DNA of 6,481 nucleotides from an uncultured Bacilli bacterium (GTDB lineage: Bacteria; Bacillota_I; Bacilli_A; RF39; UBA660), in contig CANQER010000056.1 in the NCBI GenBank assembly GCA_947595415.1, positions 1-6,481 of the forward strand, read 5' to 3'. Each line of letters starts with the position of its first letter. Within the stretch, counting starts at the first letter, position 1. Below the pieces are notes generated by a model that saw only the letters and a list, made by a program, of their open reading frames with translations, ran no database searches and was not told the DNA's origin. Of the stretch, positions 1 through 6,130 are shown piece by piece. The position numbers were made by a program, and so were the translations under genes.

Positions 1-1414
1 GACCTGGACCAACACTAGGTAACTGATTATAATCACCAACCAAAACAACCTTAATATCATCATTTAAACCCTTAAATAAACTATCCATAAGATTAATATC
101 AATCATACTAACCTCATCAATAATAACTAACTTACAATCACTTTTATTATACTCATTAACAGCAAAACTATTACTATCCTTATTCCACTTTAAAAACCTA
201 TGAATAGTAGTAGCAGGAAGAAGTGTAGACTCACTCATCCTTTTAGCTGCCCTTCCAGTAGGCGCTAATAAAGCAAGCTTGCCAACTAAAGCTTCATAAT
301 CTAAATCATTTAAATCTTGATACAAAGAAGTAATAGCCTTAATAATAGTAGTCTTACCAGTTCCAGGTCCTCCAGTTATAATAACAATATTATTTAAAAG
401 AGATTTAACAATCGCCTCTTTTTGTTTGTCATTATAAACAATATCATTATATTTTTCAATTTTTTTTAAACAACTAACTATCCTTTTATCATTACTAGAA
501 CCTTTTTTAACCAACTTACATACTTTATCAACTATCCTATTTTCAGCATCATATATATCCTTTAAATAATACTTATCTTGATCTAAAACTACCTTTTGTT
601 CCATCACAAGTTCATAGATCAAATCATCAAATAAATCACTATCTAATTCAAAATTCAAATAATTACTAGTAATCTTTACAATTTCAGATTTATTTAAATA
701 AGTATCACCATTATTATATGTAAGTTTTTCCATATTATAAATAATACATGCTTTAATACGTCTTTCATCATCAATTTTAATATTTTGTTTTAAACCAATC
801 TCATCAATTTTAGTAAAAGAAATTCCACTAATATCATCAATAATCCCATAAATATTGTTTTCTAATTTAGAAATAGTTTCTTTTTTATAAAAATTATAAA
901 TACTAAGAGCATCTTTCATATTAAAACCAAGTTCTGACAAATAAACAATTACCTTATGACTTTCTTCATATTTACTCAAAACTTCATATATTTTATTAGC
1001 CTTATTCAAAGTAAGTTTAGGAACCAACATCAAACACTCTTTTTCCTCTAAAATACGATCTAAAGTATTCTCTCCTAAAGTATCAACAATATTTTGAGCA
1101 AGTTTACGACCAATTCCAGGAAACAAATCACTAGCTAAAAACTCAATAATTCCATCAATATCATCTGGTTTAACCCTATCATATGAATTTACTTGAAACT
1201 GTAAACCATAACGAGGATGATCAACTTCCTGACCATAAAAAATATAAGTATCATCCTCATTTAAATCATGAAAAAATCCAGTAAAAGTTATCGTTTTATT
1301 TATATAGTCTTTCATACTTTCAATATTAGTATCACGCAACTTAAAAAGACCAATCACATAACCACTATCAGATCTATAAATGCTTTTCCTATAATTGCCT
1401 TTAATATAGTCCAT
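1..1414 (-). CDS. recD2: RecD2-type ATP-dependent DNA helicase, C-terminus cut off by window edge
   Basis: Superfamily 1B 5'-3' DNA helicase of the RecD2 (RecD-like, RecBC-independent) family, known to act in DNA repair and replication-fork maintenance. My translation gives 471 codons from ATG at 1414 and stays open at position 1; the family is usually above 700 residues, so roughly the last third (helicase motifs IV-VI) lies outside. Seen in order: an N-terminal small-barrel region (about 1-80), a helix-hairpin-helix DNA-binding motif around FPGIGRKLAQNIV (98-110), Walker A GGPGTGKTT (348-356), motif Ia LAPTGRAAKR (383-392), TIHRFLKW (403-410), Walker B IIDEVSM (431-437, D433/E434) and motif III VGDYNQLPSVGPG (459-471). 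The start is fixed by AGGTGAT ending three bases before the ATG. It begins 12 nt after mtaB on the same strand, so the two are probably cotranscribed. The RecD subunit of RecBCD is excluded by the long N-terminal extension with the helix-hairpin-helix. Confidence 0.95.
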   Translation of the reverse strand, partial: MDYIKGNYRKSIYRSDSGYVIGLFKLRDTNIESMKDYINKTITFTGFFHDLNEDDTYIFYGQEVDHPRYGLQFQVNSYDRVKPDDIDGIIEFLASDLFPGIGRKLAQNIVDTLGENTLDRILEEKECLMLVPKLTLNKANKIYEVLSKYEESHKVIVYLSELGFNMKDALSIYNFYKKETISKLENNIYGIIDDISGISFTKIDEIGLKQNIKIDDERRIKACIIYNMEKLTYNNGDTYLNKSEIVKITSNYLNFELDSDLFDDLIYELVMEQKVVLDQDKYYLKDIYDAENRIVDKVCKLVKKGSSNDKRIVSCLKKIEKYNDIVYNDKQKEAIVKSLLNNIVIITGGPGTGKTTIIKAITSLYQDLNDLDYEALVGKLALLAPTGRAAKRMSESTLLPATTIHRFLKWNKDSNSFAVNEYNKSDCKLVIIDEVSMIDINLMDSLFKGLNDDIKVVLVGDYNQLPSVGPG

Positions 1415-1426
1415 AATATCACCTAC

Positions 1427-2695
1427 TTAAAGTACTCCTATACAGTATGGATATAAAACCTCTTTTAGTAAAACACAAACATTTTGATTTAATAAATCCT
1501 TATTTCCTTTTACCTTAACAAGTAAATAATTACCTGTATGACCAATTAAATATCCATCCTTATAAACCTCAGGAATAAACCAAACTTTACTATTTATAAA
1601 TTTATTCATATAGTCTATTTCTAGTTGTTTTGATAAATCAAGTAAATATTTAACCCTTTGTTTTTTTACCTTATCATCAACTTGATTATCCATTAAACTA
1701 GCCTTAGTATTTTTCCTAATCGAATAAGGAAAAACATGAATTTTAGAAAAACCAATTTGTTTAATAGTCGAAACAGATTCTTCAAAAAACTTTTCAGTTT
1801 CATTTGGAAATCCCACAATAACATCTGTGGTAATAGAAATATTAGGTCTTACCTCTCTTATTTTAGCAATTCGATCGATAAACTCATTTTTATTATACTT
1901 ACGATTCATAAGTCTTAAAATCTTATCAGATCCACTTTGAAGAGGTATATGCATATGATCTACTAAAACTTCATTATTACGAATAATATCTAAAACTTCA
2001 TCGTTTATCTCATTTATTTCAATAGATGAAATACGAAGTCTTTCTAAACCCTTTATTTTAACCAAATCTTTTAGTAAATCACTAAAACTATAATTATTAT
2101 CAAAATCATAATAACTACCTGTATGAATACCTGTTAAAACAATTTCCTTATGATTATTTTTAATTAAATTTTTAACTTCATTTATAACATCATCCTTATT
2201 CTTACTTCTAATGTTTCCTCTAGAATAAGGAATAATACAATAAGAACAATAGTTGTTACAACCATCTTGGATTTTAACAAAAGCCCTAGTTTTATTGAAA
2301 TTGTTTAATTTCATACTCTCAAACTCTACATTACTTATATCCTTAACATCATCTATTTTACTACTATATTCTTTTATATATTCAGCAATTTTAGATTTAT
2401 TGATATTCCCTAAAACAATATCAACACCAGGAATTTGTAACACTTTTTCTTTATTGGTTTGAGGTAGACATCCAACTACTACAATAATTGCCTTAGGATT
2501 TTTTTTAATCGCCTGTTTGATAGTTTTTAAAGACTTACTATCAGCACTATTAGTAACAGTACAAGTATTTATAATACATATATCACAATCATCTCTAAGT
2601 CCTTCTTTATAACCACTATTTATTAAACAATCATACATAACTTTACTTTCATAAGCATTAACTTTACATCCTAATGTATATATATAAAACTTCAT
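1427..2695 (-). CDS. mtaB: tRNA (t6A37-C2) methylthiotransferase MtaB
   Basis: Radical-SAM methylthiotransferase that converts t6A at position 37 of ANN-decoding tRNAs to ms2t6A, stabilising codon-anticodon pairing (family knowledge). The 422 residues show the full three-domain layout. The N-terminal UPF0004 domain has its three cluster cysteines at C10 (TLGCKVN), C45 (INTCTVT) and C76 (VGCLPQ). The radical-SAM domain has C146-x3-C150-x2-C153 in GCNNYCSYCIIPYSRG. A C-terminal TRAM domain (about 366-422) has the GHTGNYLLVKV core. The TLGCKVN and INTCTVT signatures favour MtaB over MiaB and RimO. An in-frame TTG at 2707 would add four residues but overlaps the GGAGG at 2701-2705; the ATG at 2695, five bases after it, is the proper start. 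The length is normal to slightly short (B. subtilis YqeV is about 450). It lies directly upstream of recD2, probably in one transcript. Confidence 0.95.
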   Translation of the reverse strand: MKFYIYTLGCKVNAYESKVMYDCLINSGYKEGLRDDCDICIINTCTVTNSADSKSLKTIKQAIKKNPKAIIVVVGCLPQTNKEKVLQIPGVDIVLGNINKSKIAEYIKEYSSKIDDVKDISNVEFESMKLNNFNKTRAFVKIQDGCNNYCSYCIIPYSRGNIRSKNKDDVINEVKNLIKNNHKEIVLTGIHTGSYYDFDNNYSFSDLLKDLVKIKGLERLRISSIEINEINDEVLDIIRNNEVLVDHMHIPLQSGSDKILRLMNRKYNKNEFIDRIAKIREVRPNISITTDVIVGFPNETEKFFEESVSTIKQIGFSKIHVFPYSIRKNTKASLMDNQVDDKVKKQRVKYLLDLSKQLEIDYMNKFINSKVWFIPEVYKDGYLIGHTGNYLLVKVKGNKDLLNQNVCVLLKEVLYPYCIGVL

Positions 2696-2700
2696 TCTAA

Positions 2701-2705
2701 CCTCC
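2701..2705 (-). promoter_or_regulatory. Shine-Dalgarno site deciding the mtaB start
   Basis: On the minus strand GGAGG is followed by TTAGA and then ATG (2695). This near-perfect SD at 5-nt spacing fixes the mtaB start and rules out the TTG four codons earlier, whose last base is the first G of this same GGAGG. Confidence 0.9.
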
Positions 2706-2725
2706 AAAAAAAAGCCATATGGCTT
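2706..2725 (-). terminator. short palindrome with T-run after the membrane-protein gene
   Basis: A perfect 14-bp palindrome, AAGCCATATGGCTT (2712-2725), starts inside the TAA stop of the membrane-protein gene and is followed on the minus strand by T's down to 2706. Folded as RNA it gives a 5-bp stem AAGCC/GGCTT with a 4-nt AUAU loop and a U8 tail, the form of a weak intrinsic terminator. The next bases are the mtaB SD, so any RNA ended here would stop just before mtaB translation signals. The short stem suggests partial termination. It could equally be a protein-binding palindrome, since it overlaps a candidate mtaB promoter. Confidence 0.5.
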
Positions 2726-2750
2726 ATAAATTATTACGAAATTCTTTCAA
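2723..2750 (-). promoter_or_regulatory. candidate sigma-A promoter for mtaB-recD2
   Basis: Minus-strand TTGAAA (2750-2745) and TATAAG (2728-2723) each match the sigma-A consensus at five of six positions, with a 16-nt spacer. Both lie in the last codons of the membrane-protein gene. The predicted start would be near 2716, giving a leader of about 20 nt ending in the GGAGG. Such matches arise by chance in A+T-rich DNA, so this is tentative, but it would let mtaB be expressed despite the terminator-like hairpin. Confidence 0.35.
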
Positions 2751-3422
2751 AGCTTTTAAAAACTCTTCATTTTTTCTAATCTCATCAGCTATTGGCTCAA
2801 TATTTAATGTTTTTTCTAAATCATATTTACCATCATCGATTTCAATAACTGCTTTATTTTTCTTAAATGATGGTACTTTAGGATAATTTATATCACTATT
2901 TTGTTTACCAAAAATTGGGGAAATAAAATCTGTATTTTTAAATTTTTTAGTGTCTTCCATTACTTTTTCTTTTAAGTTGTCTTTTATTTCTTGTTTGACA
3001 CTTAAACTTTCTTTTAAATTTTCATCACTATTTTTAATAGTCATAACATTAACCTTAGGTTCATCAAATTCATGAGATTTTTCTTCTATTACATCTTCTT
3101 TAACTTCTTTTACTGGTTGTTTAAGTCCATCTTTTTTAGCTAGTAGTTCTTTATAACTAATGATAGCTTTTTCTTCTTGTTCTTGTTCAAATGTCTCTAA
3201 GGCATCCTTACCATCATTTTCTAAATCTTGTTGCATACGTTCAAGTAAAGCCTCAATTTCATTTTCAGCTTCTTCTTTTTCAATTTTTTCAAAATGGATA
3301 TAATCATCTTTTTTTCTTTTAAAAACAAAGATAACCAAAAACAATAAAATAAGAATTGCTATTACTAGTAGTTCAACTATTAAAATAGGATTAGTTAATA
3401 CATAATTAGTTATTTCTTGCAT
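2724..3422 (-). CDS. single-pass membrane protein with charged cytoplasmic domain, function unknown
   Basis: I do not recognise a named family. The 232-residue protein has a short N-terminus, one hydrophobic helix (about 13-34, rich in I/L/V/F) and a KRKK stop-transfer patch (35-38), predicting N-out topology with about 195 residues in the cytoplasm. Residues 44-95 are Glu/Lys-rich and probably a coiled coil, ending in the less repetitive EEKAIISYKELLAKK (83-97), which looks like a constrained motif. A low-complexity charged linker follows (about 98-160), then ISPIFG (167-172) and a C-terminal helix, FLKALKEFRNNL (221-232). The layout suggests a membrane-anchored adaptor or scaffold; no enzyme motif is visible. 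The ATG at 3422 is preceded by GGAGTGAT with three bases between. It has its own candidate promoter, and mtaB follows 28 nt after its stop. A cell-division or envelope role is only a guess from the layout. Confidence 0.85.
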   Translation of the reverse strand: MQEITNYVLTNPILIVELLVIAILILLFLVIFVFKRKKDDYIHFEKIEKEEAENEIEALLERMQQDLENDGKDALETFEQEQEEKAIISYKELLAKKDGLKQPVKEVKEDVIEEKSHEFDEPKVNVMTIKNSDENLKESLSVKQEIKDNLKEKVMEDTKKFKNTDFISPIFGKQNSDINYPKVPSFKKNKAVIEIDDGKYDLEKTLNIEPIADEIRKNEEFLKALKEFRNNL

Positions 3423-3549
3423 ATTATCACTCCATATTATTAATTATTAAAATCAAAACATACTTAATAAGCCTTTAAAACTCTTATATTTTTTTATTCA
3501 ATTTTGTCTATTAAAACAAAAGCTATCAATTCTACCCCTATTCATCTAA
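3423..3549 (-). other. A+T-rich 5' leader of the membrane-protein gene
   Basis: If transcription starts near 3558, the mRNA has a leader of roughly 135 nt, much longer than that of topA (about 17 nt). I see no riboswitch, T-box or terminator/antiterminator in it. The only local structure is a weak TTTTGT/ACAAAA stem. The SD GGAGTGAT lies three bases before the start codon. Confidence 0.4.
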
Positions 3550-3590
3550 CAAATTACTACCAATATTTTATCATAATTTGTAGTAATTTG
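3550..3590. repeat. perfect 11-bp inverted repeat flanking a -10 element
   Basis: CAAATTACTAC at 3550-3560 is repeated exactly in inverted orientation as GTAGTAATTTG at 3580-3590, with a 19-nt spacer. One arm overlaps the candidate -35 hexamer and the other covers the predicted transcription start, leaving the -10 in between. No T-run follows on either strand, so it is not a simple terminator. It could be a repressor operator with two half-sites; the binding protein is unknown. Confidence 0.6.
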
Positions 3591-3593
3591 CAA
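3565..3593 (-). promoter_or_regulatory. candidate extended -10 promoter for the membrane-protein gene
   Basis: On the minus strand TTGCAA (3593-3588) is followed after 17 nt by TAAAAT (3570-3565), preceded by TG and one base (TGATAAAAT), an extended -10. Predicted transcription starts near 3558. It is the best-placed promoter in the 276-bp gap between topA and this gene, and is needed because a terminator closes topA. Confidence 0.55.
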
Positions 3594-3684
3594 AGGTTTT
3601 TATTATTTTAATAAACAAAAATGTCTATCTTCTAATAATTATTTAATTGTCTAATTATTTACACTATATTTTCATTTGATTTTC

Positions 3685-3719
3685 AAAAAAAAGTTGTGTT
3701 ATTTTTCATAATCACAACT
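3685..3719 (-). terminator. intrinsic terminator of topA
   Basis: On the minus strand AGTTGTG (3719-3713) pairs with CACAACT (3698-3692) as a 7-bp stem around a 14-nt loop, followed by T's down to 3685 (eight in all, the first being the last stem base). The 5' arm lies in the last codons of topA and the stop codon is in the loop, so a ribosome finishing topA would cover part of the hairpin. Stem plus U-tract on the correct strand makes this a good intrinsic terminator. Confidence 0.75.
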
Positions 3720-5720
3720 ACTACATTTAATTTTATCTTTTTTAATAACAAGCATAGCATTACAATTAGGACATAACTCACCTGTTGGTTGATCCCAATA
3801 AGCCCTTTTACACTTTGGAAAATTATTACATCCATAAAAGATTTTACCACGTTTAGTCTTTCTTTCAACGATTTTTCCATCACAATCAGGACAATCACAA
3901 ACAACAACTTCAACTTTTTCATTAGCTTTAATATATTTACATTCTGGATAATTAGAACATCCTACAAAACTACCATATCTACCCTTTCTAACAACCAGAT
4001 CACTTCCACATAAAGGACAAGTTTCACCTGTTTTTTCTGGAGCTTTTTTCTCCATATTGTCAAAGGCTTTTTTCAAAGATGGTTCAAAATCATCATAAAA
4101 ATCTTTTAAAGTTTTATACCAAACTAATTTACCTAAAGCGATTTTATCCAAATCGTTTTCCATACTAGCTGTATAATTTACATTTATAATATGGTCAAAG
4201 TATTGTTGAAGTTTATCAGTAATTTCTATCCCTGTTTCAGTTGGAATAAACTTTTTATCAACAATATCAACATAACCTCTTTTTTTAATTGTATCCATAA
4301 CAGTCGCATAAGTAGATGGTCGACCAATTCCTAACTCTTCCATTTCCTTGATCAATTTAGCTTCTGTATATCGTGCAGGAGGTTTAGTAAAATGTTGCTC
4401 TTTTATAATATCATTGGAAACTATAATATTTGATTTATAAGTATCAAATGGAGGTAATAACTCTTCTTTGGTTGTTTCATAATCTTTATAAACCTTCAAA
4501 TACCCATCAAAAGTTATAATTTGTCCTGTTGATTTAAACTGATAATTATTGTTATCTAAAATAACTGTTGTATTTTCAGTCTTAGCGTCTGCCATAAGAG
4601 ATGCTAAAGCACGATAGTAAATCATCTTATATAACTTATATTCATCATTTGATAAAAATGGTTTAACAGACAAAGGATCTCTTTTAATACTAGTAGGTCT
4701 AATTGCTTCATGAGCATCTTGAACATTTTCAGTTTTTTTACTAACCTTAACCCTACCAACATAATCTTCGCCATAATTAGCCTTAATATAATCCTTTGTT
4801 TCCTTAATAAACTCATTAGAAATTCTAGTTGAATCTGTACGCATATAAGTAATTAACCCAACTGTTTCATCTGCAAGTTCAATTCCTTCATACAACTTTT
4901 GAGCAATACTCATAGTCTTTTTAGAAGTCATCGCCAACTTATTTGAAGCATCTTGTTGGAGAGTACTTGTTATATAAGGACTTTTTGATTGTTTGTTTTT
5001 ACTTTTCTTATCAACACTTTCAATTTTAAAAGCATTAGATAATTTATCTAAAATTTCATTTGCACAAACCTCATTTTTAATCTCAATATCTTTGTGATTA
5101 TAGTTAAAAAGGTCTGCTTCAAATCCATTAAACTTAGCAGTTATTGTATAATATTCTTCTTCCTTAAAATCATTAATTTCACGTTCTTTATCAACAATCA
5201 ACTTTAAAGCAACACTTTGAACACGTCCAGCACTTTTACCATCAGTTTTAGCTTGCATAAGTTTACTTAAACGAAAACCAATAATTCTATCTAAAATTCT
5301 TCTAGCTTCTTGACTATTTACTAAATTTTGATCGATTTTACGCGCATGATTAAAAGATTCAATTATTGCATTTTTAGTGATCTCGTTAAAAACGATTCGA
5401 TCATAATCATCATCTTTAAGTCCAAGCGCATCATACAAATGCCAACTAATAGCTTCACCTTCACGATCTGGGTCTGTCGCAAGAAAGACATGATCTGCTT
5501 TTTTTACTTCCTTTTTTAATTCATCAATTGTTTGTTTCTTCCCTTTGATAGTCGTATAAGTTGGTTTAAAATTATCTTCAATATCAACCCCTAGTCCATA
5601 CTTTCCTTTGGTAGCTAGATCTCTTATATGACCTTTAGAAGACACAACTTTGTAATCTTTTCCCAAATATTTTTCAATCGTTTTACTCTTACTTGGTGAT
5701 TCCACTATGACTAATTTCAT
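3699..5720 (-). CDS. topA: DNA topoisomerase I (type IA)
   Basis: Relaxes negatively supercoiled DNA by cutting one strand through a 5'-phosphotyrosine link, offsetting DNA gyrase. The 673 residues are full-length for a Firmicute-type TopA. The N-terminal Toprim domain has the catalytic glutamate E7 in VIVESPSKSKTI, GHIRDL (30-35) and the metal-binding D83-x-D85-x-E87 in ATDPDREGEA. The core has RRILDRIIGFRLS (140-152) and AGRVQSVAL (164-172). The nucleophile is Y292 in LITYMRTDSTR, with R294 beside it. Three C-terminal zinc-ribbon modules follow: C568/C571/C588/C594, C610/C613/C631/C637 (with an extra C608) and C650/C653/C666/C669. All key residues are present. The ATG at 5720 follows AAGGATGTGAT by two bases. 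A near-consensus promoter lies upstream and a terminator sits at the stop, so it is probably monocistronic. The upstream neighbour is the divergent xre gene. Confidence 0.98.
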   Translation of the reverse strand: MKLVIVESPSKSKTIEKYLGKDYKVVSSKGHIRDLATKGKYGLGVDIEDNFKPTYTTIKGKKQTIDELKKEVKKADHVFLATDPDREGEAISWHLYDALGLKDDDYDRIVFNEITKNAIIESFNHARKIDQNLVNSQEARRILDRIIGFRLSKLMQAKTDGKSAGRVQSVALKLIVDKEREINDFKEEEYYTITAKFNGFEADLFNYNHKDIEIKNEVCANEILDKLSNAFKIESVDKKSKNKQSKSPYITSTLQQDASNKLAMTSKKTMSIAQKLYEGIELADETVGLITYMRTDSTRISNEFIKETKDYIKANYGEDYVGRVKVSKKTENVQDAHEAIRPTSIKRDPLSVKPFLSNDEYKLYKMIYYRALASLMADAKTENTTVILDNNNYQFKSTGQIITFDGYLKVYKDYETTKEELLPPFDTYKSNIIVSNDIIKEQHFTKPPARYTEAKLIKEMEELGIGRPSTYATVMDTIKKRGYVDIVDKKFIPTETGIEITDKLQQYFDHIINVNYTASMENDLDKIALGKLVWYKTLKDFYDDFEPSLKKAFDNMEKKAPEKTGETCPLCGSDLVVRKGRYGSFVGCSNYPECKYIKANEKVEVVVCDCPDCDGKIVERKTKRGKIFYGCNNFPKCKRAYWDQPTGELCPNCNAMLVIKKDKIKCSSCDYEK

Positions 5721-5743
5721 AAATCACATCCTTTTGTATTTAA

Positions 5744-5772
5744 TTTATACACTATTCTTAATTCATTGTCAA
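5744..5772 (-). promoter_or_regulatory. sigma-A promoter of topA
   Basis: Minus-strand TTGACA (5772-5767) is a perfect -35 and TATAAA (5749-5744) a five-of-six -10, separated by exactly 17 nt. The predicted start is near 5737, leaving about 17 nt of leader before the ATG, which contains the SD AAGGATGTGAT. This is the strongest promoter in the window. In other bacteria topA promoters respond to supercoiling; nothing in the sequence here shows that directly. Confidence 0.8.
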
Positions 5773-5794
5773 CTATTTTATTATATTCTTATAT
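5766..5794 (+). promoter_or_regulatory. possible promoter of the xre gene, sharing the topA -35 site
   Basis: On the plus strand TTGTCA (5766-5771) is followed after 17 nt by TTATAT (5789-5794). The -35 is good and the -10 poor. The -35 overlaps the topA -35 on the opposite strand because TTGTCAA reads as a near -35 hexamer both ways. An alternative -10, TATTAT (5838-5843), lies nearer the gene but lacks a well-spaced -35. Which is used cannot be told from sequence alone. Confidence 0.25.
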
Positions 5795-5869
5795 CAAATC
5801 CTTAATATACGTTACCAGTTTATGTTTAATTTTTACTTATTATCGTAAACTAATAGTGGATGTGATAAA

Positions 5870-6124
5870 ATGAATATAAAACAACTTTTAGGTAAAAATG
5901 TTAAATTTTATCGTTTTCAAAATAATTATTCACAAGAAGTACTAGCTGAAAAACTAGATATTTCAATTAGCTATATGAGTGATATTGAATGTGGTAAATG
6001 TAATGTATCTCTTGACTTAATTGAAAAAATAGCTAATCATTTTAACATTCCAATAAGTGTTCTATTTGAAGAAAACGATACCATTTTACCGAATAAAATT
6101 AATTCAAAAGACAAGTTAAACTAA
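5870..6124 (+). CDS. small XRE/Cro-type helix-turn-helix regulator
   Basis: An 84-residue DNA-binding protein of the Cro/CI (XRE) family. Residues 6-66 form the five-helix fold: LLGKNVKFYRFQNNYSQEVL, then the helix-turn-helix with LAEKLDIS (25-32) and a recognition helix around ISYMSDIECGK (33-43), then the LDLIEKIANHFNIPISVLFE tail typical of the family. The last 18 residues are polar and probably disordered. There is no sensor, enzyme or oligomerisation domain, so it probably acts as a dimeric repressor. The ATG at 5870 follows GGATGTGAT by three bases. It is divergent from topA across 149 bp and convergent with sigH, with overlapping stop codons. No toxin gene, phage gene or restriction-modification partner is adjacent, so its target is unknown; autoregulation or control of topA are inferences. 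The gene shares its neighbours' A+T-rich composition, with no sign of recent transfer. Confidence 0.9.
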   Translation: MNIKQLLGKNVKFYRFQNNYSQEVLAEKLDISISYMSDIECGKCNVSLDLIEKIANHFNIPISVLFEENDTILPNKINSKDKLN

Positions 6125-6130
6125 CTTTTT
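6113..6130 (+). terminator. weak hairpin over the convergent stop codons
   Basis: AAGTTA (6113-6118) and TAACTT (6122-6127) can pair around a 3-nt loop, followed on the plus strand by TTTATCTTTTT. It could end the xre transcript, but the stem has only one G-C pair and is probably weak. Its T-rich tail is also coding sequence for the Lys-rich C-terminus of SigH on the other strand, which offers another reason for the composition. Confidence 0.3.

Noticed and set aside
1268..1456. 62-codon plus-strand frame across the recD2/mtaB junction
   Set aside because: It is antisense to two well-supported genes, has biased Ile/Asn/Thr composition typical of antisense frames, and has no SD.
3498..3545. 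A 15-codon reading frame (MNRGRIDSFCFNRQN) in the leader of the membrane-protein gene
   Set aside because: No Shine-Dalgarno precedes its ATG and its composition is unremarkable; short frames of this size are common by chance. It would matter only if conserved in relatives.
3600..3684. A+T-rich stretch after topA with TAATTATT-like repeats, considered as a small RNA or replication-type element
   Set aside because: The repeats are low-complexity A/T sequence with no G-C-containing stem, no clear promoter of its own and no DnaA-box series.
3683..3922. 79-codon minus-strand frame in the 3' part of topA
   Set aside because: It lies in another frame of the topA zinc-ribbon region, has no plausible protein features and no ribosome site; topA itself is unambiguous.
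4622..4816. 64-codon minus-strand frame inside topA
   Set aside because: Alternative frame of the topA core domain with no independent support.
5838..5869. TTATC...GATAA and TTTACG-like half-sites before xre as an autoregulatory operator
   Set aside because: Only about five bases match, and the right half overlaps the ribosome-binding site, so chance and SD constraint explain it.
5870..6124. XRE gene as the antitoxin of a toxin-antitoxin pair or as a prophage remnant
   Set aside because: Its neighbours are topA and sigH, with no small toxin-like frame on either side and no phage genes; it looks like a stand-alone regulator.
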